A stretch of 14,048 nt of DNA from an uncultured Clostridia bacterium (GCA_945622055.1 CALZBV010000046.1:1-14048); one strand, 5' to 3'; positions 1 to 7,212 are shown, numbered from the stretch's first letter. Notes: a model not told the origin generated them from the sequence alone. A program made the numbers and translations.

Positions 1-1260
1 TACCTTAATAATATTTTCGCCGCTCGCCAATATGCCTCTCGGATAATCATCAAGCGTTGTACCACCGTAAATAGCGGTGTTCTTTCCAATCTTTACACGA
101 TGCGGAATAATGGAATTCTCACCGATTGTAACCATACCGTTGTTGTAAATATCCGGCTTCCAGGTGTTCGGAGCTTCTTCAAACGCACCCAGCTCACAAT
201 TATTGCCTATATAGCAATTTTCAGCGATAATTGCCTTATTGACCGTAGTATTCTCCTCAATCAGAGTACTGCGCATAATAATGGAATCGCGTACTACCGA
301 GCCCTTCTTAATCACAACACCCGGTCCGATGACAGAATTGTACACCTTACCGTAAATCTCTGCACCTTCACCGATAATTGCGCGCTCAACGACCGCATCT
401 CCCGCAATATACTGCGGTGCAACAATCTCGCTCTTCGTGTAAATCTTCCAGAACTCTTCGTAAAGATTAAACTCCGGAATCAGATCAATGAGCTCCATGT
501 TGGATTCCCAGTAGGACTGAAGTGTTCCGACATCCTTCCAGTATCCGTTGTACTCGTAAGCAAAAATCCTGTCTCCCTTGTTGTGGCAATACGGGATTAC
601 GTGCTTACCGAAGTCACAGCCCGCCTGGTCGGACAGTGTAATCAGTGCATCCTTCAGTACCTTCCAGGTGAAGATGTAAATACCCATGGAAGCCAGGTTG
701 CTTCTCGGCTGCTTCGGCTTTTCCTCAAACTCAAGAATCCTTCTGTTGTCATCCGTAATCGCAACACCGAAACGGCTTGCCTCCTCAATCGGGACCGGAA
801 TGGTCGCAAGCGTAACATCTGCATTCTTCTGCTTATGATAATCAAGCATAGCCTCGTAGTCCATCTTATAAATATGGTCTCCGCCGAGGATAAGTACATA
901 CTCCGGATTATAGTATTCCATGTACTTTAAGTTCTGGTATATCGCGTTCGCCGTGCCGGTATACCACTCGCTGTTCGCACTCTTCTCATACGGCGGAAGA
1001 ATGGAAACACCACCGACATTACGGTCGAGGTCCCACGGCACACCAATACCAATATGGGTGTTCAGACGAAGCGGCTGATACTGGGTCAGAACACCGACCG
1101 TATCAACGCCGGAATTAATACAGTTGCTGAGTGGGAAGTCAATGATACGGTACTTGCCACCGAATGCAACTGCAGGCTTTGCGATCGAAGCTGTCAGAAC
1201 GCCGAGTCTGGAGCCCTGTCCGCCCGCAAGCAGCATTGCAATCATTTCTTTTTTAATCAC
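1..1260 (-). CDS. glgC: Glucose-1-phosphate adenylyltransferase (ADP-glucose pyrophosphorylase), 3' end cut off
   Basis: This enzyme makes ADP-glucose from glucose-1-phosphate and ATP, the committed step of bacterial glycogen synthesis in the cytosol. The window holds 420 codons with no stop, so only the last few residues should be missing (the family is usually about 420-430 residues). Visible motifs are the nucleotide-binding signature LLAGGQGSRL at residues 10-19, the WYTGTANAIYQN stretch at 99-110, LILGGDHIYKMDY at 123-135, and EEKPKQP at 179-185 before SMGIYIF. From about residue 290 the sequence has the hexapeptide rhythm of a C-terminal left-handed beta-helix. The start is GTG at 1260-1258: AAGGAG (1274-1269) lies 8 nt upstream, and translation from there gives the usual MIKKEMIAMLLAGG beginning. 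The ATG five codons later is too far from that site. The gene is divergent from murC. A glgD partner often follows glgC in this group, but that would lie outside the window. Confidence 0.96.
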   Translation of the reverse strand, partial: MIKKEMIAMLLAGGQGSRLGVLTASIAKPAVAFGGKYRIIDFPLSNCINSGVDTVGVLTQYQPLRLNTHIGIGVPWDLDRNVGGVSILPPYEKSANSEWYTGTANAIYQNLKYMEYYNPEYVLILGGDHIYKMDYEAMLDYHKQKNADVTLATIPVPIEEASRFGVAITDDNRRILEFEEKPKQPRSNLASMGIYIFTWKVLKDALITLSDQAGCDFGKHVIPYCHNKGDRIFAYEYNGYWKDVGTLQSYWESNMELIDLIPEFNLYEEFWKIYTKSEIVAPQYIAGDAVVERAIIGEGAEIYGKVYNSVIGPGVVIKKGSVVRDSIIMRSTLIEENTTVNKAIIAENCYIGNNCELGAFEEAPNTWKPDIYNNGMVTIGENSIIPHRVKIGKNTAIYGGTTLDDYPRGILASGENIIKV

Positions 1261-1329
1261 TCGAATCACTCCTTATCTTTTTCATACTATATCGTAAAAA
1301 TCTCTACGGATATGGTTAACCTCACTGTG

Positions 1330-1358
1330 ATTATAACACATTTTAGTAAAAATGTACA
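1330..1358 (-). promoter_or_regulatory. Candidate sigma-A promoter of glgC
   Basis: Read on the minus strand, a perfect TATAAT (1335-1330) is preceded by TGT, giving an extended -10. A weaker -35, TGTACA (1358-1353), sits 17 nt upstream. Transcription would start near 1322 and leave a leader of about 60 nt. The call rests on sequence match only. Confidence 0.65.
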
Positions 1359-1493
1359 GAGTTTTTTCATCATATGCTTATTTTATTGTGCTTTTTTCCT
1401 ATATTTTCACTCAACTTCATTTTTCTGGGAAAAATCATAAAAAACTTTCTGGAATCTTTTTTACAGCTCCTGCGGAAAAAATCCGCAACAAAC

Positions 1494-1521
1494 TTGCATC
1501 AACTCAAAAATATGCTATACT
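1494..1521 (+). promoter_or_regulatory. Candidate sigma-A promoter of murC
   Basis: TTGCAT (1494-1499) and TATACT (1516-1521) are 16 nt apart, and the -10 box is preceded by TGC, an extended -10 of the TRTG type (TATGC). The predicted leader is about 70 nt. Confidence 0.6.
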
Positions 1522-1582
1522 TATTGCAAAGAACGGCTGGTAATCCGTCTGTTTTTGTGACTATTCTGCCAATATTTTAATC

Positions 1583-1596
1583 AGAAGGGAGCTTCT
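1583..1596 (+). promoter_or_regulatory. murC ribosome binding site inside a small inverted repeat
   Basis: The Shine-Dalgarno AAGGGAG (1585-1591) lies 7 nt before the murC ATG. It is framed by AGAAG (1583-1587) and CTTCT (1592-1596), so GGAG would be the 4-nt loop of a 5-bp hairpin. The stem is short and may simply be open; the site supports the chosen start. Confidence 0.5.
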
Positions 1597-1598
1597 CC

Positions 1599-3005
1599 AT
1601 GTATCAGATAAACTTTGACACTCCGGTTTCCGTTCACTTTATCGGAATCGGCGGAATCAGTATGAGTGCACTTGCAGAGCTTTTGCATCACCGCGGCTTT
1701 ACCGTAAGCGGCTCCGACTTAAAGGCGTCTCCGCTTACCGAACGCTTAAAGGGGCTTGGCATTACGATATCCTATGCACAGCAGGCCGAAAATATCACCA
1801 AAGAACACGCCTTTGTTGTTTACACAGCGGCCGTACACGCAGACAACCCGGAAATGCTTCGTGCCAGGGAGCTTAACCTTCCGGTTCTGGAACGTAAGGA
1901 TCTGCTTGGGCAGATTATGAAGCAGTACCGTCATGTTGCAGGAATTTCCGGTTCCCACGGCAAAACCACCACAACCTCCATGCTTTCTCTCATGCTGTTG
2001 GAAGGAAAGCTCGACCCGACCATCTTGGTCGGCGGCGTTTTAGACGGTATCGGTGGCAATCTCCGTGTCGGCAGTGCCGATTACCTGGTTGCGGAAGCCT
2101 GCGAATACTGCAACAGCTTCTTAAGCTTTTATCCTACCGATGCGGTAATATTAAATATAGAAGCGGAGCATCTGGACTTTTTCAAAGACCTTGATGATAT
2201 TCGTCACTCCTTCCGTAAATACTGTGAGCTGCTCCCTGCAGGCGGTACACTTGTCCTGAACGAGTGTATCGAACGTCCGGAGGAATTCACCGGGGGGCTC
2301 CCAATCCGCGTTCTGACCTACGGTATCTGTGATTCCGTCTCCGACTGCGGTGCTTATACGCTTGCAGCGGCAAACCTGTCCTTTGACCAAAACGGCTTCG
2401 GAAGCTATGATTTCTATTATAATAAGGAACTGCTCGGACGAATTTCCTTAAAGGTAATCGGCAAGCACAATATTTCCAATTCCCTTGCCGCTGCAGCACT
2501 TGCCCTGACCTATGGTGTCTCCTTTGACGCAATTGCAGCTGCACTTTCGAAATATACCGGGACACATCGCCGCTTCGAGTTCAAAGGCGAGGTAAACGGA
2601 ATTCGCGTATACGACGATTACGCGCATCATCCGTCGGAAATTTCCGCAACGCTCTCTGCTGCACGTGCCTGTTTAAGCGGAACCGAGGAGCTCTGGTGTG
2701 CTTACCAGCCACACACCTTTTCCCGTACAAAGGCGTTTCTGCACGAATTTGCAGAATCACTTTCCTTTGCGGATCATATCGTACTTGCAGACATCTACAG
2801 TGCCTCCCGCGAGAAGGACCCGGGCGACATTTCCTCAGCGGATATTGCCCGTCTTCTGAAAGAAAAAGGTAAAGATGTTTACCATTTTCACTCGTTTGAA
2901 GAGATTCAGAACTTTTTATCGGAACATTGCAAATCACAGGATTTGTTAATAACTATGGGGGCCGGAGATATCGTCAATGTAGCGGAACAATTACTCCATT
3001 CCTAG
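1599..3005 (+). CDS. murC: UDP-N-acetylmuramate--L-alanine ligase
   Basis: MurC adds L-alanine to UDP-N-acetylmuramate using ATP, the first step of the peptidoglycan stem peptide, in the cytosol. The 468-residue length is normal for the family. Domain 1 carries the UDP-binding loop IGIGGISMSALA (residues 15-26). The central ATPase domain has the P-loop GSHGKTTTT (118-126), the EACEY stretch (166-170) and NIEAEHLD (186-193). The C-terminal Mur domain shows THRRFE (322-327), DDYAHHPSE (339-347) and HTFSRTKA (372-379). The P-loop has Ser where many MurC proteins have Thr (GTHGKT), a conservative change. The start is set by AAGGGAG 7 nt upstream. No terminator is visible after the stop; the next 297 bp hold the DnaA-box region. 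Confidence 0.97.
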   Translation: MYQINFDTPVSVHFIGIGGISMSALAELLHHRGFTVSGSDLKASPLTERLKGLGITISYAQQAENITKEHAFVVYTAAVHADNPEMLRARELNLPVLERKDLLGQIMKQYRHVAGISGSHGKTTTTSMLSLMLLEGKLDPTILVGGVLDGIGGNLRVGSADYLVAEACEYCNSFLSFYPTDAVILNIEAEHLDFFKDLDDIRHSFRKYCELLPAGGTLVLNECIERPEEFTGGLPIRVLTYGICDSVSDCGAYTLAAANLSFDQNGFGSYDFYYNKELLGRISLKVIGKHNISNSLAAAALALTYGVSFDAIAAALSKYTGTHRRFEFKGEVNGIRVYDDYAHHPSEISATLSAARACLSGTEELWCAYQPHTFSRTKAFLHEFAESLSFADHIVLADIYSASREKDPGDISSADIARLLKEKGKDVYHFHSFEEIQNFLSEHCKSQDLLITMGAGDIVNVAEQLLHS

Positions 3006-3035
3006 TTGTCCACATTATCCACAGCCTTATCAACA
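3006..3035 (+). promoter_or_regulatory. DnaA-box cluster A
   Basis: Starting at the base after the murC stop, two 9-mers lie head to tail without a gap: TTGTCCACA (3006-3014, one mismatch) and TTATCCACA (3015-3023, exact DnaA-box consensus). A third site, TTATCAACA (3027-3035, one mismatch), follows 3 nt later. A much weaker match in the opposite orientation (TGTGGATTT, 3054-3062, two mismatches) follows. Three same-strand sites within 30 bp is far beyond chance for a 9-mer. DnaA is the initiator that also regulates some replication genes. Confidence 0.75.
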
Positions 3036-3119
3036 TTTTTGTGCTGATTTGGTTGTGGATTTCTTTTTTCATGCGTCATTTTTCTACAAAAATAGACCGA
3101 CTAAAGTAGAACATAGAAT

Positions 3120-3149
3120 TTCCGTGCATTTTTCTAAATTCCGTGCATT
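3120..3149 (+). repeat. Short direct repeats between the two DnaA-box clusters
   Basis: TTCCGTGCATT occurs at 3120-3130 and again at 3139-3149, 19 bp apart. A second pair, CATTTTTCTA, occurs at 3077-3086 and 3127-3136, exactly 50 bp apart. The surrounding 3061-3140 is AT-rich. These could be binding sites for another protein or part of an easily melted segment; no known consensus was recognised. Confidence 0.5.
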
Positions 3150-3172
3150 GACGGTATACCATCTTGTCCGAC

Positions 3173-3215
3173 TTTTCCACATTATACACATTATCCACAG
3201 GTAACCTGTGGAAAG
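3173..3215 (+). promoter_or_regulatory. DnaA-box cluster B, ending in a palindrome
   Basis: Three boxes follow each other without a gap: TTTTCCACA (3173-3181, one mismatch), TTATACACA (3182-3190, fits TTATNCACA) and TTATCCACA (3191-3199, exact). The last box runs into a 9-bp inverted repeat, TCCACAGGT (3194-3202) and ACCTGTGGA (3204-3212), so a partial opposite-facing box (TGTGGAAAG, 3207-3215) is present. The cluster ends 10 bp before the -35 of the dnaD promoter, where bound DnaA could activate or block RNA polymerase. Confidence 0.8.
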
Positions 3216-3225
3216 CAGTCCCCGA

Positions 3226-3253
3226 TTGCTTTTTTCCCGAAATGTGTTATACT
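3226..3253 (+). promoter_or_regulatory. Candidate promoter of the dnaD-dnaI-like operon
   Basis: TTGCTT (3226-3231) and TATACT (3248-3253) are 16 nt apart. The -10 is extended by TGT at 3245-3247. The predicted start of transcription is about 3260, at the left arm of the inverted repeat 3259-3278. Confidence 0.6.
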
Positions 3254-3258
3254 TTGCA

Positions 3259-3278
3259 GGTGACATTTCCCTGTCACC
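3259..3278 (+). repeat. Perfect 7-bp inverted repeat at the predicted dnaD transcript start
   Basis: GGTGACA (3259-3265) and TGTCACC (3272-3278) flank a TTTCCC loop. In RNA this would be a stable hairpin at the very 5' end of the message. In DNA it would be an operator over +1. No T-run follows, so it is not a terminator. Confidence 0.6.
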
Positions 3279-3302
3279 GTAACACGTTTAGGAGGGTTTC
3301 TT

Positions 3303-4379
3303 ATGGACGGAATTTCGGTATATTCGGAAGACGCAAGAACTACATGGGTACCGAATGAATTTATTGATTATTATATGCCGCGCGCCAACGGCATGTTTGT
3401 AAAAGTATATATCTACCTGCTTCGCTGCCTGACCGCCCCGGGTGCAGGTTTTGGCATCAGTGCCATTGCCGATGCCCTGGAGGAGACTGAAAAGGATATT
3501 CTCCGTGCACTTCGCTACTGGGAGAAGGAACAGGTGCTTACGCTTTCCTGGAAAAGCGATACAGAGCTGTCCGGCATCAAGCTGCTCCGCCTCTCCAGAC
3601 CGGTTACCGAACAGCCTTCCGGCTTTGTATCCGCAGAAGAAGCCCCGAACGCTCCGGTTGCAGAGGAGACCAGGAAAGCACCGCTTTCCTCCAGACTCCC
3701 GGAGTATACCGCAGACCAGCTTGAGGCATTTTCCGAAGATGCAGATACCTCCTGGCTGATTCACGCCGTAGGACAATACCTGGAGAGGCTGCTTAAGCCG
3801 GCAGATGTCCAGCTGATTCTGTTTTTCCATGAGGAGCTTCATTTTTCCAACGATTTGATTCTCCATTTATATGAATACTGTGTTTCCAGAGGTAAAAAGG
3901 CTGCCTCCTATATCCAGAAGGTAGCTGTTTCCTGGTACGAAAACGGTGTAGACACTGTTGAAAAGGCAGAGAACGCATCACTTCAGTTCGATGCAAACTT
4001 CTCCGCCGTAAACCGCGCCTTTGCCCTAAACCGCGCACCGGGTATCGCAGAACGCCGCTACATCAACCGTTGGAACTCCTTCGGCTTTGGCTCGGATATC
4101 ATCGAGGAAGCCTGCAACCGTACCCTGCTTTCCACCTCCCGCCCGGATTTTAAATATGCGGACCGCATTTTGGAGAGCTGGCATGAAAAGGGCGTACATA
4201 GCTTAGCGGACATCCGGCAGCTCGACCGTGACCATGCAGTCAGACAAAGCACTGCTCCGGCATGCGAGCCTTCCCGCAGCGGAAACCGCTTCAATGCTTT
4301 CCCACAGCGTGATTACTCCGGTTCCGAGCTTTCGGAGCTGGAAAGAACACTTTTGGGCACCGGCAGACAGACCTGTTAA
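3303..4379 (+). CDS. DnaD-domain replication initiation protein, DnaB(Bsu)-like layout
   Basis: This 358-residue protein belongs to the Firmicute DnaD/DnaB family, which bridges origin-bound DnaA and the helicase loader. Residues 1 to about 100 look like the N-terminal winged-helix (DDBH1) domain. A variable acidic/Pro linker follows (about 101-132). Two DDBH2-type domains come next, each ending in the family YxxxIxxxW signature: Y203/V207/W211 then ENGV, and Y285/I289/W293 then EKGV. The tail NAFPQRDYSGSEL (331-343) is of the kind seen at the C-terminus of clostridial DnaD proteins. One DDBH1 plus two DDBH2 is the arrangement described for Bacillus DnaB rather than the shorter DnaD. The neighbour 18 nt downstream is a DnaI-like loader, matching the Bacillus dnaB-dnaI pair. 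The start is fixed by AGGAGGG (3290-3296) 6 nt upstream. The exact orthologue, DnaB or DnaD, is inference, so no symbol is given. Confidence 0.88.
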   Translation: MDGISVYSEDARTTWVPNEFIDYYMPRANGMFVKVYIYLLRCLTAPGAGFGISAIADALEETEKDILRALRYWEKEQVLTLSWKSDTELSGIKLLRLSRPVTEQPSGFVSAEEAPNAPVAEETRKAPLSSRLPEYTADQLEAFSEDADTSWLIHAVGQYLERLLKPADVQLILFFHEELHFSNDLILHLYEYCVSRGKKAASYIQKVAVSWYENGVDTVEKAENASLQFDANFSAVNRAFALNRAPGIAERRYINRWNSFGFGSDIIEEACNRTLLSTSRPDFKYADRILESWHEKGVHSLADIRQLDRDHAVRQSTAPACEPSRSGNRFNAFPQRDYSGSELSELERTLLGTGRQTC

Positions 4380-4397
4380 TCAGATGAAGGAGGGCTT

Positions 4398-5390
4398 ATG
4401 CAGCAGGAAGAACTACATTACCGCCGCCTGTTACGCGAATATGAAGAGACAAGACAATTTCATGAGGGAGAGCAGCGAAGAAAACGTTCTGAGCTCTACG
4501 ACGAGCTTCCTGAACTGGAAGAGCTTGACCACCGGATTGCTCTCGAAGCAGTTTCTGCAGCACAAAAGGCAATGGAGGGCGACCCGCTTGCCCTAAAAGC
4601 ACTGGAAACCACACTTTCCGATATCAAGCTTCAAAAGAAAAAGCTGCTGGCAGCAGCCGGTTATCCGGAGGATTACCCTTCCATGACCTATCGTTGTGCG
4701 GATTGCCGGGACACCGGTTTTATCGGCCACGAAAAATGCCATTGCTTTAAACAGGCTCTGACACTTGCCCTTTCTGACAACGGACTGCTTCCGCAGGTGT
4801 TGGAACGGGAGAATTTTTCCACCTTCTCCTATTCGTATTACGACGATACGGTGGCTGACCCGCAGCTAAACATTACCCCACGAAAAAACATTCAGAACGT
4901 AGTCGAAGCAGCTAAGGATTTTACGGCAAATTTTGATTCTGTTTTCCGGAATCTCTTAATTTACGGCAATACCGGAGTCGGAAAAACCTTCCTTACCAAC
5001 TGTATTGCAAGGGAGCTTCTTACTTCGGCCCACCATGTTGTATATCTGACCGCGTTCCGTTTATTTGAGCTCTTCGGGGAGCATCAGAAATATAAGCCGG
5101 AAGAAAAGGACTCCACCCTGTTTCAATATCTTTTTGACTGCGATCTGCTCATTATCGATGACCTCGGCACTGAGCTTTCCAACGCATTTACCAATACGAG
5201 TCTGTATACCTGCTTAAATGAACGGCTTCATTCCAGAAAATCCACGCTCATTTCCACCAACCTTTCTTTGGAACAGCTGAGAGACCGTTACAGTGAGCGC
5301 ATTTTTTCCCGCATTACGGGGAACTATACTTTCCTGAAGCTGATTGGAAAAGACATTCGTCTGCAAAAAAGGATTCAGGAGCTGAAATAA
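4398..5390 (+). CDS. DnaI/DnaC-like AAA+ helicase loader
   Basis: The product is a 330-residue ATPase that should load the replicative helicase onto single-stranded DNA at the origin or at restarted forks. The N-terminal part (1-95) is charged and helical. A Cys cluster C100-x2-C103 with C114-x-C116 resembles the zinc-binding region of Bacillus DnaI. The AAA+ core has Walker A GNTGVGKT (190-197), Walker B LLIIDDLG (250-257), a sensor-1 STNLS (286-290) and a conserved SERIFSRI (299-306) carrying the likely arginine finger. AAGGAGG (4387-4393) lies 4 nt before ATG. Only 18 nt separate it from the DnaD-domain gene and there is no promoter between them, so the two are co-transcribed. No hairpin terminator is visible after the stop, so some read-through into prs is possible. 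Confidence 0.93.
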   Translation: MQQEELHYRRLLREYEETRQFHEGEQRRKRSELYDELPELEELDHRIALEAVSAAQKAMEGDPLALKALETTLSDIKLQKKKLLAAAGYPEDYPSMTYRCADCRDTGFIGHEKCHCFKQALTLALSDNGLLPQVLERENFSTFSYSYYDDTVADPQLNITPRKNIQNVVEAAKDFTANFDSVFRNLLIYGNTGVGKTFLTNCIARELLTSAHHVVYLTAFRLFELFGEHQKYKPEEKDSTLFQYLFDCDLLIIDDLGTELSNAFTNTSLYTCLNERLHSRKSTLISTNLSLEQLRDRYSERIFSRITGNYTFLKLIGKDIRLQKRIQELK

Positions 5391-5419
5391 TTTTTCTGTT
5401 TTCTTGCCTTGACATTTCC

Positions 5420-5448
5420 TTGACAAAGAGCAAGGTTCATAGTATGAT
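5420..5448 (+). promoter_or_regulatory. Near-consensus sigma-A promoter of prs
   Basis: TTGACA (5420-5425), a 17-nt spacer and TATGAT (5443-5448) make the best -35/-10 pair in the window; it has no TG extension. The octamer CCTTGACA is duplicated 11 bp upstream (5407-5414 and 5418-5425), giving a spare -35 box with no matching -10. Confidence 0.8.
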
Positions 5449-5497
5449 ATAGTCGCTTAAAGGATTGTAACAATAAAAAACATCGGAGGAAACTAAC

Positions 5498-6673
5498 ATG
5501 TCATTTCAGGAAGATTATGTTGCAACTGTACCTGCAGGCAAGCTTGGCATTATCGCCATGGAGAGTTGCCGCACGATTGGTCAGAAGATCAACGATTACA
5601 TTGTAAACTGGAGAACCGACCGTCTCGCTTCCGAGCACACCCCAACCGTTTTATTTGACGGCTACAAGCGCGATTCCTACCTCGTAAACGCATGCTGTCC
5701 GCGTTTTGGTTCCGGAGAAGCAAAGGCTTTGATAAAAGAATCCGTACGTGGCGATGACCTGTACATTCTTGTCGATGTATGCAACTATAGCCTGACCTAC
5801 ACGGTATGCGGCCAGATCAATCACATGTCGCCGGATGACCATTTTTCCGATTTAAAGCGTATTATCGCTGCTGTTGGCGGAAAGGCACACCGTATCACCG
5901 TAATCATGCCGTTTTTATACGAGAGCCGTCAGGACAAGCGCAGCTCCAGGGAATCCCTTGACTGTGCCGTTGCCCTTCAGGAGCTTGCGAACATGGGCGT
6001 TGAGAGCATCATCACCTTTGATGCACACAACCCGAGCGTTCAGAACGCAATTCCGTTAAAATCGTTCGAATCGGTTCCTCCGACCTACCAGTTTTGTAAG
6101 GCACTGCTTCGCTCCACTCCTGATATCGTGGTTGACCCGGCTCACCTTATGGTAATCAGCCCGGACGAGGGTGCCATGTCCCGTGCCGTTTACTTTGCAA
6201 ATTCTCTCGGCGTTGATGTCGGAATGTTCTACAAGCGCCGTGATTACACAACGATTGTCAACGGGCGCAACCCGATTGTTGCCCATGAGTTTCTTGGTTC
6301 CGATGTTTCCGGCAAGGACGTTATCATCATCGATGACATGATTTCTTCCGGTGACAGCATGATTCATACCGCACAGGAATTAAAGAAGCGCAATGCAAAC
6401 CGTATCTTCATCTGCTCCACCTTTGGACTTTTTACCAACGGTATGGACAAGTTTGATAAGGCATACAACGACGGCTTAATCAGCAAGGTAATCACCACAA
6501 ACCTGATTTACCAGCCGGAAGCTCTGTTGTCCCGTCCGTACTACGAGAGTGCTGATATGAGTAAATACATTGCATTGTTAATCGACGCATTAAACCACGA
6601 CGGTTCCATCAGCGAATACCTGAACCCGAGCGCACGGATTCAGACGCTGTTGAAAAAGTACGGAAAACGCTAG
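5498..6673 (+). CDS. prs: Ribose-phosphate pyrophosphokinase (PRPP synthetase), long form
   Basis: The enzyme transfers pyrophosphate from ATP to ribose-5-phosphate, giving PRPP for purine, pyrimidine, NAD, histidine and tryptophan synthesis. It has 391 residues against about 315 for the classical enzyme. Divergent but recognisable landmarks are the ATP/flexible loop MPFLYESRQDKRSSRE (137-152, compare PYARQDRK), FDAHNPSVQN (174-183, compare the catalytic-His DLHA segment), SPDEGAMSRA (221-230) and the PRPP loop VIIIDDMISSGDSM (275-288). The PRPP loop has SSGDS where classical enzymes have DTAGT. GGAGGA (5485-5490) lies 7 nt before ATG. The gene has its own promoter and terminator, so it is probably monocistronic. 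Function is confident from the four loops; the extra length is spread along the protein and is not a separate domain that I can name. Confidence 0.93.
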   Translation: MSFQEDYVATVPAGKLGIIAMESCRTIGQKINDYIVNWRTDRLASEHTPTVLFDGYKRDSYLVNACCPRFGSGEAKALIKESVRGDDLYILVDVCNYSLTYTVCGQINHMSPDDHFSDLKRIIAAVGGKAHRITVIMPFLYESRQDKRSSRESLDCAVALQELANMGVESIITFDAHNPSVQNAIPLKSFESVPPTYQFCKALLRSTPDIVVDPAHLMVISPDEGAMSRAVYFANSLGVDVGMFYKRRDYTTIVNGRNPIVAHEFLGSDVSGKDVIIIDDMISSGDSMIHTAQELKKRNANRIFICSTFGLFTNGMDKFDKAYNDGLISKVITTNLIYQPEALLSRPYYESADMSKYIALLIDALNHDGSISEYLNPSARIQTLLKKYGKR

Positions 6674-6710
6674 GAAAACGCTCTTTTGGCAGTTATTCCA
6701 TCTGCAAACT

Positions 6711-6747
6711 AAGCGCTGCTCTTTTACAAAGCAGCGCTTTTCTTTTT
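6711..6747 (+). terminator. Rho-independent terminator of prs
   Basis: AAGCGCTGCT (6711-6720) and AGCAGCGCTT (6730-6739) form a perfect 10-bp stem with a 9-nt loop, followed by TTCTTTTT. On the minus strand the stem is followed by only a short T-poor sequence, so it would be at best a weak terminator for the convergent gene ending at 6760. Confidence 0.9.
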
Positions 6748-6759
6748 ACCTTTGCCTAT

Positions 6760-7197
6760 TTACATTTTCTCTTTTCCGGCATTTTCCTTCCCTGTCTGAT
6801 CTACTTCTTTCCCCTTTTCCTTTTCCGGATTCCATACCTTAGTTCCGACAATACACTCCTGTTCCTTCCAGACCATGGTATCGTACTGCTCATACATATA
6901 CTGAACTTCATTTTCCAGTAAAAAATAATGCCGGATATACGGAATCAAAAGTGACATGAGCGCAACAAAAAGAACTCCCATGAGTGGCTCCGAATCCGCT
7001 GTCAGACACTGAAACAGCGTCAGAATCGCAATCACCGCAAACGCAAGCGTCACCAGAAGATGAATCAGACGCTCATGCTGAAAAAACCCAATCTGAGTCA
7101 GGTGCTCCTCCCGGAGCTTTTTCCATTCCTCCTTCGTCAGCTCCCGTTTAAGAAGCTCATCTATCCACTTTTTGTAATTTCTGATTCGTTTTGCCAT
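6760..7197 (-). CDS. Small two-helix membrane protein, unknown function
   Basis: I do not recognise the family. The 145-residue product has a strongly basic, helical N-terminus (1-43), two hydrophobic segments (about 44-66 and 71-93) joined by a very short turn, then a charged tail rich in Lys and Glu (123-145). With only four residues between the helices, it is probably a hairpin with both ends in the cytoplasm. ATG at 7197 is chosen because GGAGG (7207-7203) lies 5 nt upstream. A second ATG four codons earlier overlaps that site and has no Shine-Dalgarno of its own. The start is 15 nt after the stop of the class A PBP gene on the same strand, so the two are almost certainly co-transcribed, which hints at a role with the cell-wall synthase. 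That link is inference. Confidence 0.75.
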   Translation of the reverse strand: MAKRIRNYKKWIDELLKRELTKEEWKKLREEHLTQIGFFQHERLIHLLVTLAFAVIAILTLFQCLTADSEPLMGVLFVALMSLLIPYIRHYFLLENEVQYMYEQYDTMVWKEQECIVGTKVWNPEKEKGKEVDQTGKENAGKEKM

Positions 7198-7212
7198 AAC
7201 AGCCTCCATTTC

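Larger units (their letters stand above)
1261..1598. other. Divergent intergenic region between glgC and murC
   Basis: This 338-bp AT-rich stretch holds the two outward-facing promoters and no convincing gene. The short reading frames here have no ribosome binding site and no recognisable protein character. Between the promoters, TGCGGA (1471-1476) and TCCGCA (1482-1487) form a 6-bp hairpin with an all-A loop just upstream of the murC -35 box. It has no useful T-run on either side, so it is more likely a protein site or chance than a terminator. Confidence 0.6.

Noticed and set aside
100..930. A 276-codon plus-strand open frame
   Set aside because: It is antisense to glgC, whose motifs are clear over the whole span, and has no ribosome binding site.
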